Shown here: in pieces, positions 7,226 through 10,678 of the stretch
Layout of the letters: each line of letters begins with the position of its first letter
Position numbering within the stretch: position 1 is the stretch's first letter
Assembly: GCA_012838875.1 (NCBI GenBank)
Contig: DUOL01000043.1
Coordinates: 1-10,678 of the forward strand
DNA length: 10,678 nucleotides
Direction of reading: 5' to 3'
From: Bacteroidales bacterium
GTDB lineage: Bacteria > Bacteroidota > Bacteroidia > Bacteroidales > WCHB1-69
The notes under the pieces: model-generated
The model's database searches: none
The model's input: only the letters and a program-made list of their open reading frames with translations
What the model was told of the DNA's origin: nothing
Made by a program: the position numbers and the translations under genes

Positions 7226-8368
7226 ATGACTCAAAAAATAACAATAAAAGAGGTTTTATCTAAAAAAGAATTACGTCTTTTTATCCGATTTCCCAGGAAG
7301 TTGTACGCTAATTCTCCCAACTATGTTCCCGCTCTTGATAATGATGAATACCAAACTCTGACAAAGCACCCGGCGCTGGATTTTTGTTCACTTCGATTAT
7401 GGCTCGCCTATCGCGACGGAAAAGTAGTAGGACGTATTGCCGCCATTATCAATCATAAACATAATGAATTAAAACAACAAAAACGAATTCGATTTGGGTG
7501 GTTTGATGTCATCAATGACGAAGAAGTTGCCCAATTGCTTTTCAACAAAGTAGAACAGTGGGGAATTGAAAACGAATTGACCGAAATAAGCGGTCCGTCT
7601 CGCTTTTCAAATATGGAAAAACAGGGTTTGCTCATTGAAGGATTCGACAAAATGCCACCGATTTCTTCTGAATATAATTTTGATTACTATCCCCAATTAT
7701 TAAACAACTTAAATTTTAAAAAGGAAGTTGACTATATGCAATATAAAGTCAAAGTAACGGATGTTCCGGAAAAAATAGAAAAATTATCTCATCTCATATC
7801 CGAAAGGTACAAAGTAAAAATTAAAGAAGTCAACTCTAAAAAAGAGTTATTAAGACTCGGTGTTTCATTTTTCAAAATGATAAACGAAAGTTTTGTAGAC
7901 ATATACAACTTTATTCCACTGACAGACAAAGAGATAGATTATCATATTAAGCAAAATTTTGCATTTGCAGACAAGGATTTAATCAATTTATTAATTGATG
8001 AGAAGGACGAATTAATAGGGTTCAGTTTTTGTTTACCTTCATTAAGTCAAGCTTTTCGCCGAGCCAACGGGAAGCTATTTCCTTTCGGTTGGTATGCGAT
8101 TTTAAAGGCTTTAAGAAAAAACAAAATGGTAAATCTATATTTAACCGGCGTTATTCCTGAGTGGAAAAATAGTGGCATTCACTCCCTATATCATTATCAA
8201 TTAAATAAAACATTTATCCGAAAGGGCTATCAATATGCCATCACGAACCCGCAATTAGAGAACAATCCTGCCAATAGGATTTGGGAAAAGTATGAAGCGG
8301 AAATCGTTTTTCGCCGCCGCTGTTACGTAAAACCTCTACCAATTATTTCCTGCAATACAACGCCGTAG
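7226..8368 (+). CDS. Two-lobed GNAT-like N-acyltransferase, substrate unknown
   Basis: The 380-residue protein resembles a family common in Bacteroidota made of two GNAT-like lobes. The first lobe (about 1-170) carries KVVGRIAAIINHKHN (66-80) and a SGPSRFSNMEKQGLLIEGF segment (122-140). The second (about 195-370) has ELIGFSF (262-268) and GVIPEWKNSGIHSLY (308-322), which occupies the place of the acyl-CoA pyrophosphate loop. GNAT enzymes move acyl groups from CoA or carrier protein to amines, and members with this size may act on lipids, but nothing here fixes a substrate. I chose the ATG at 7226; a TTG two codons upstream is in frame but less likely. No membrane segment or signal peptide is seen, and no terminator was found after the stop. 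Confidence 0.7.
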   Translation: MTQKITIKEVLSKKELRLFIRFPRKLYANSPNYVPALDNDEYQTLTKHPALDFCSLRLWLAYRDGKVVGRIAAIINHKHNELKQQKRIRFGWFDVINDEEVAQLLFNKVEQWGIENELTEISGPSRFSNMEKQGLLIEGFDKMPPISSEYNFDYYPQLLNNLNFKKEVDYMQYKVKVTDVPEKIEKLSHLISERYKVKIKEVNSKKELLRLGVSFFKMINESFVDIYNFIPLTDKEIDYHIKQNFAFADKDLINLLIDEKDELIGFSFCLPSLSQAFRRANGKLFPFGWYAILKALRKNKMVNLYLTGVIPEWKNSGIHSLYHYQLNKTFIRKGYQYAITNPQLENNPANRIWEKYEAEIVFRRRCYVKPLPIISCNTTP

Positions 8369-8551
8369 AGGGAAATTACTTTTCATTATCAAGCGTTGAT
8401 TTAATTTCTAATTATTCTGTTTCTGCACTTATTTTACAGCAACCGATAACTCTTTAACAACCACAGAAAATTTTTCTCACATTAAATGGCGAATAACAAT
8501 CCCACATACGTAACTCATATAAACACATAATCTCAAGGTTTTTACTGTAAC
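8369..8551. other. Intergenic gap between convergent genes, no supported feature
   Basis: These 183 bases separate the acyltransferase-like gene from the lipoprotein gene read towards it. I see no long reading frame and no hairpin with a T-run. A short inverted repeat CTGTAA/TTACAG (8545-8550 and 8560-8565) overlaps the lipoprotein stop but has no T-tract on either strand. The bases just after the acyltransferase gene (TAGAGGGAAATT, 8366-8377) resemble the loop and arm of the fic repeat; the match is short and may be chance. Confidence 0.4.
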
Positions 8552-9061
8552 TCATTCGTTTACAGGAGGGTTCTTTCCTACTACTAATAATACGTCTGTA
8601 TGGTGATGTCCGGTTATTGCACTATCAAAAAACCCTTTTAAACGAATTTTTGTTCCGGGTTGTAGTTTCATTAAATAAAGCGTGGAATAACTATATGATT
8701 TACCGTTTATAATCGAATCGTATCCTAAAATTTGAAAATAGGATTGAGAATATTTATTCTCTAAATTATGTGTGTTAACAGTATCTTTAACAACAATATT
8801 TATTGCCGTATCAATGACAACAAAATAGACTTTCTCAAGTTCGTCAATATCAGGCGTTTCACCATAATTTGGTGCCCCATATTGCTCTTGTACCAAAAGA
8901 ATTCCTGAAATCACATATTCATCTCCAAAATAATAATAGTGAAGAGAATTTTTGTTTGAATTTATCGTATTGATATCTTTAGCATTTCGTTCGCACGAAA
9001 CGCCTATAAATAAAAAGAGGATATAAAAAAAAACAAAATGGTTGATTGGAGTTGCGTTCAT
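8552..9061 (-). CDS. DUF4431-like predicted lipoprotein
   Basis: The 169-residue protein starts with a hydrophobic leader (residues 8-22) followed by IGVSC, a relaxed lipobox with Cys23 as the likely lipidated residue, so it is probably anchored in the cell envelope. The mature part has YGAPNYGETP (61-70) and, near the C-terminus, RLKGFFDSAITGHHHTDVLL (140-159). Both fit the DUF4431 pattern as I remember it: an early pro-Asn-Tyr-Gly turn and a late TGHHHT motif. The three consecutive histidines (152-154) could bind a metal, but that is inference. The function of DUF4431 is not known to me. I prefer the ATG at 9061; a TTG seven codons upstream is also in frame. A near-consensus -7 box (TATCTTTA, 9087-9094, minus) lies upstream. 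Confidence 0.7.
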   Translation of the reverse strand: MNATPINHFVFFYILFLFIGVSCERNAKDINTINSNKNSLHYYYFGDEYVISGILLVQEQYGAPNYGETPDIDELEKVYFVVIDTAINIVVKDTVNTHNLENKYSQSYFQILGYDSIINGKSYSYSTLYLMKLQPGTKIRLKGFFDSAITGHHHTDVLLVVGKNPPVNE

Positions 9062-9176
9062 AAGACAATTGTGTAGATTCAAGTGGTAAAGATAATAAAT
9101 TTTATAAGATGTTATGCTATCAAATTTTATACTGGTTATTTTTGAGTTTAGCGTATGAATAATGAACGATTTATAC

Positions 9177-9184
9177 TATCTTTG
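9177..9184 (+). promoter_or_regulatory. -7 promoter box directly before the DUF488 gene
   Basis: TATCTTTG matches TAnnTTTG exactly and ends only four bases before the ATG at 9189. A start site 5-7 bases downstream of the box would fall on or next to that ATG, implying a leaderless or nearly leaderless transcript. The box supports 9189, not the TTG at 9223, as the original start. No TTTG is seen at the expected -33 spacing. Confidence 0.6.
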
Positions 9185-9188
9185 CTGT

Positions 9189-9957
9189 ATGTTTTATAGA
9201 CGAAAAATTATATTGGCTTTATTTGCAAATTTTTGAAAGACAAATCGATAAAATCAGTCTGCAAAAATTACTTTTCCTATTTACAAAGAACCAAACCAAG
9301 CCTGAATATGATTTTATCCCGTATAAGTACGGTTGTTACTCTTTTTCCGCACAAGCAGATTTAACCACAATGGTTCATAAAGGTCTTTTAACCGACCTCA
9401 AGAAAGCATATAGGTGTAATGAAACATTAAATTATTTTGACACGCTCAAAGCAGACGACCAAAAGTTACTATTGTACATTAAAGAGGAATATGGAAAAAT
9501 AAGTATAGGTGAGTTGATGAAGTGCATTTATTTAAACTTTCCATATTGGGCAATAAACAGTCTAACAGCAAAAGATATTTTATTGCCGCAACAATTTCAA
9601 AAAGTAAACAATAGTCGTCCGAAAAGTAAGGAAACGATTTTATTTACCATCGGTTATGAAGGAATTTCGTTAGAAGAGTATTTAAACCGTTTAATTAGAA
9701 ATGACGTAAAAGTTTTGGTTGATGTTCATAGTAATCCGTTGAGTATGAAATTCGGTTTTAGCAAAAGTCAGTTACAACGTTATTGCAACTATTTAGGAAT
9801 AGAGTATGTGCATTATCCCGAAGTTGGCATACAATCTGCACAACGACAAGAATTAAACACACAATCCTACTATTTCAATTTTTTCTTAGTAACTTTAGGA
9901 ATGAGAACATCAACCCAAGTATATGTACCATGTTCGTCTAACATTATTATTCTTTGA
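9189..9957 (+). pseudogene. DUF488 family gene, frameshifted near the start and truncated at the end
   Basis: From the ATG at 9189 the frame reads MFYRRKIILAL and then meets a stop at 9234. Shifting one base within the T-run at 9222-9224 continues as LQIFERQIDKISLQKLLFLF, which fits the family start well, so a single-base insertion is the simplest cause. The open part (9223 onward) has an N-terminal region (about 1-125) with LQKLLFLF and FIPYKYGCYSF, resembling YwgA-like winged-helix proteins. A DUF488 domain follows with TIGYEG (142-147), VDVHSNPLSMKFGFS (166-180) and YVHYPEVGIQSAQRQELNTQ (195-214). Recognisable similarity stops near base 9867. The frame then runs antisense through the end of the neighbouring gene to a chance stop at 9957, so the C-terminal part of DUF488 is missing. 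The biochemical role of DUF488 is unknown. A sequencing error could explain the frameshift but not the truncation. Confidence 0.75.
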
Positions 9958-10568
9958 TACTCGCCGCAAATCCCTTTATACTTTTTATTTGGTTTATATT
10001 TTCCCTTTCCGTTTTTAATATATAAAGGGTATATTTTTTCAGGCAATAAATAATCCGGAGGGGAATGTCTGGGGAAAACATCAAATAAAAGAAAGAGTTG
10101 GTTATTCATATCAACTTTATTGTCCCAAGCAAAATAAATTCCTTTTTTGATTGCTTCTTTCTCATCAAATGTATTGGGATCAAAAGTAGTAGAATCGTTG
10201 AATTTTACGAAACAATAATACCCCAAAAAACTACTATCATTATATCCTATTTCAAAAGGTTCTAAAGTAATAGAATAAATACTATCCTCTTTAAATCCGA
10301 TTAAAGTGGATAGTAGTCTATTTCTACGATAATAATGAATTCCTGTGGTTTCATAATTGCATTTTCTATTAATGATTATCGTATCCCCGGCTATTGTTTG
10401 AAAAACATAACTTACATTATACAGCGATAATTCATAATTTAAGATATTGAAATGAATATCCGTACACTTTAAACTATCATAATGTATTAATTGAGCATAA
10501 ATCACTTTTTGTTCTAATAAACAGAATAGGGTTAAAAAAGCAATTTTGATAATAAAACCTCTTTTCAT
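9870..10568 (-). CDS. Predicted secreted protein of unknown function
   Basis: I do not recognise this 232-residue protein. It has a signal peptide: basic MKRGFIIK, a hydrophobic core to about residue 18, and a likely cut after IYA (23-25). The mature part is rich in Tyr, Asp, Ser and Lys and looks like beta-sheet. It contains two cysteines close to the ends (KCTDIHF near 34, GICGEY near 201) and another at about 69 and 118, and a PRHSPPDYLLPEKIYPLY stretch near 165-182. The C-terminus is basic (VTKKKLK). The ATG at 10568 follows a 5' region with a good promoter. Its stop codon (9870-9872) coincides with the point where the DUF488 gene loses similarity, so the gene probably arrived through the rearrangement that cut DUF488, or its own end lies at the junction. 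Confidence 0.65.
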   Translation of the reverse strand: MKRGFIIKIAFLTLFCLLEQKVIYAQLIHYDSLKCTDIHFNILNYELSLYNVSYVFQTIAGDTIIINRKCNYETTGIHYYRRNRLLSTLIGFKEDSIYSITLEPFEIGYNDSSFLGYYCFVKFNDSTTFDPNTFDEKEAIKKGIYFAWDNKVDMNNQLFLLFDVFPRHSPPDYLLPEKIYPLYIKNGKGKYKPNKKYKGICGEYQRIIMLDEHGTYTWVDVLIPKVTKKKLK

Positions 10569-10597
10569 CTTTTATTCAAATTAAAAAAAACTTATAA

Positions 10598-10609
10598 TCA
10601 CCTCCTTTT
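10598..10609 (-). promoter_or_regulatory. Full-length Shine-Dalgarno-like sequence, badly spaced
   Basis: The minus strand reads AAAAGGAGGTGA, complementary to nearly the whole 3' end of bacterial 16S rRNA. It lies about 32 bases upstream of the ATG at 10568, too far for ordinary ribosome positioning, and no start codon in frame with the gene lies closer because a TAA intervenes. It would sit at the very 5' end of the predicted transcript. Bacteroidota seldom rely on such sites, so it may be a chance match or a standby site. Confidence 0.3.
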
Positions 10610-10616
10610 AATACAA

Positions 10617-10650
10617 CAAAAATAGAAAAAACATATTAAAAATTTCAAAA
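10617..10650 (-). promoter_or_regulatory. Promoter of the secreted-protein gene
   Basis: On the minus strand TTTTG (10650-10646) is followed, after a 21-base spacer, by TATTTTTG (10624-10617). This is the only place in the window where both the -33 and -7 boxes of the Bacteroidota consensus can be seen at a plausible spacing. A start near 10610 would give a leader of about 40 bases. Confidence 0.6.
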
Positions 10651-10653
10651 TAA

Positions 10654-10678
10654 ATAATAATAATAATAATAATAATAA
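10654..10678. repeat. AAT/TAA triplet microsatellite at the right edge
   Basis: About eight uninterrupted copies of AAT run to the last base of the window, preceded by other A/T-rich sequence. The true length is unknown because the window ends inside the tract. It lies upstream of the -33 box of the secreted-protein gene. Confidence 0.85.

Noticed and set aside
8485..8529. Short plus-strand frame MANNNPTYVTHINT in the gap between the acyltransferase and the lipoprotein.
   Set aside because: Only 14 codons, with no promoter or ribosome-binding signal; expected by chance.
9870..10568. The secreted-protein gene as an antitoxin or immunity partner for the DUF488 or Fic proteins.
   Set aside because: It has a signal peptide and so acts outside the cytoplasm, and it faces the DUF488 remnant instead of sharing an operon with it.

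Overview
The window looks like a Bacteroidota chromosome fragment, most likely Bacteroidales-like. The evidence is an AT-rich background, several boxes matching the Bacteroidota -7 promoter consensus TAnnTTTG (228-235, 5049-5056 minus, 9177-9184, 10617-10624 minus), almost no usable Shine-Dalgarno sequences, a PF14121-type putative porin, and a tig-clpP-clpX cluster. The assignment rests on reading the sequence and protein motifs; no database search was run.

Layout. Bases 1-110 hold a hairpin-plus-T-run terminator and a sharply GC-rich block (about 76% GC by hand count over 26-106) with strong self-complementarity, probably a structured or dispersed element. Bases 271-3693 are a tight plus-strand proteostasis operon: trigger factor (tig), the ClpP protease and its ATPase ClpX. 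It ends in a perfect 16-bp-stem hairpin at 3694-3732. Next, on the minus strand, is a class II Fic AMP-transferase with a C-terminal winged helix (3715-5028). It lies between two near-identical copies of that hairpin in direct orientation, one forming the end of its own coding sequence and one just upstream of its -7 box. A minus-strand outer-membrane putative porin (5237-7150) is transcribed divergently from a two-lobed GNAT-like acyltransferase (7226-8368, plus).

The right third is accessory and partly decayed. It holds a minus-strand DUF4431-like lipoprotein (8552-9061), a plus-strand DUF488 gene that is frameshifted near its start and cut off at its end (9189 to about 9867), and an unrecognised minus-strand secreted protein (9870-10568) whose stop codon lies exactly at the DUF488 breakpoint. 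The window closes in a TAA/AAT triplet repeat.

Functionally, tig-clpP-clpX is a core protein folding and degradation module. The other genes form no obvious single pathway. The most interesting regions are the repeat-flanked, possibly autoregulated fic unit, the rearrangement junction at the DUF488 remnant, and the GC-rich structured block at the left end.
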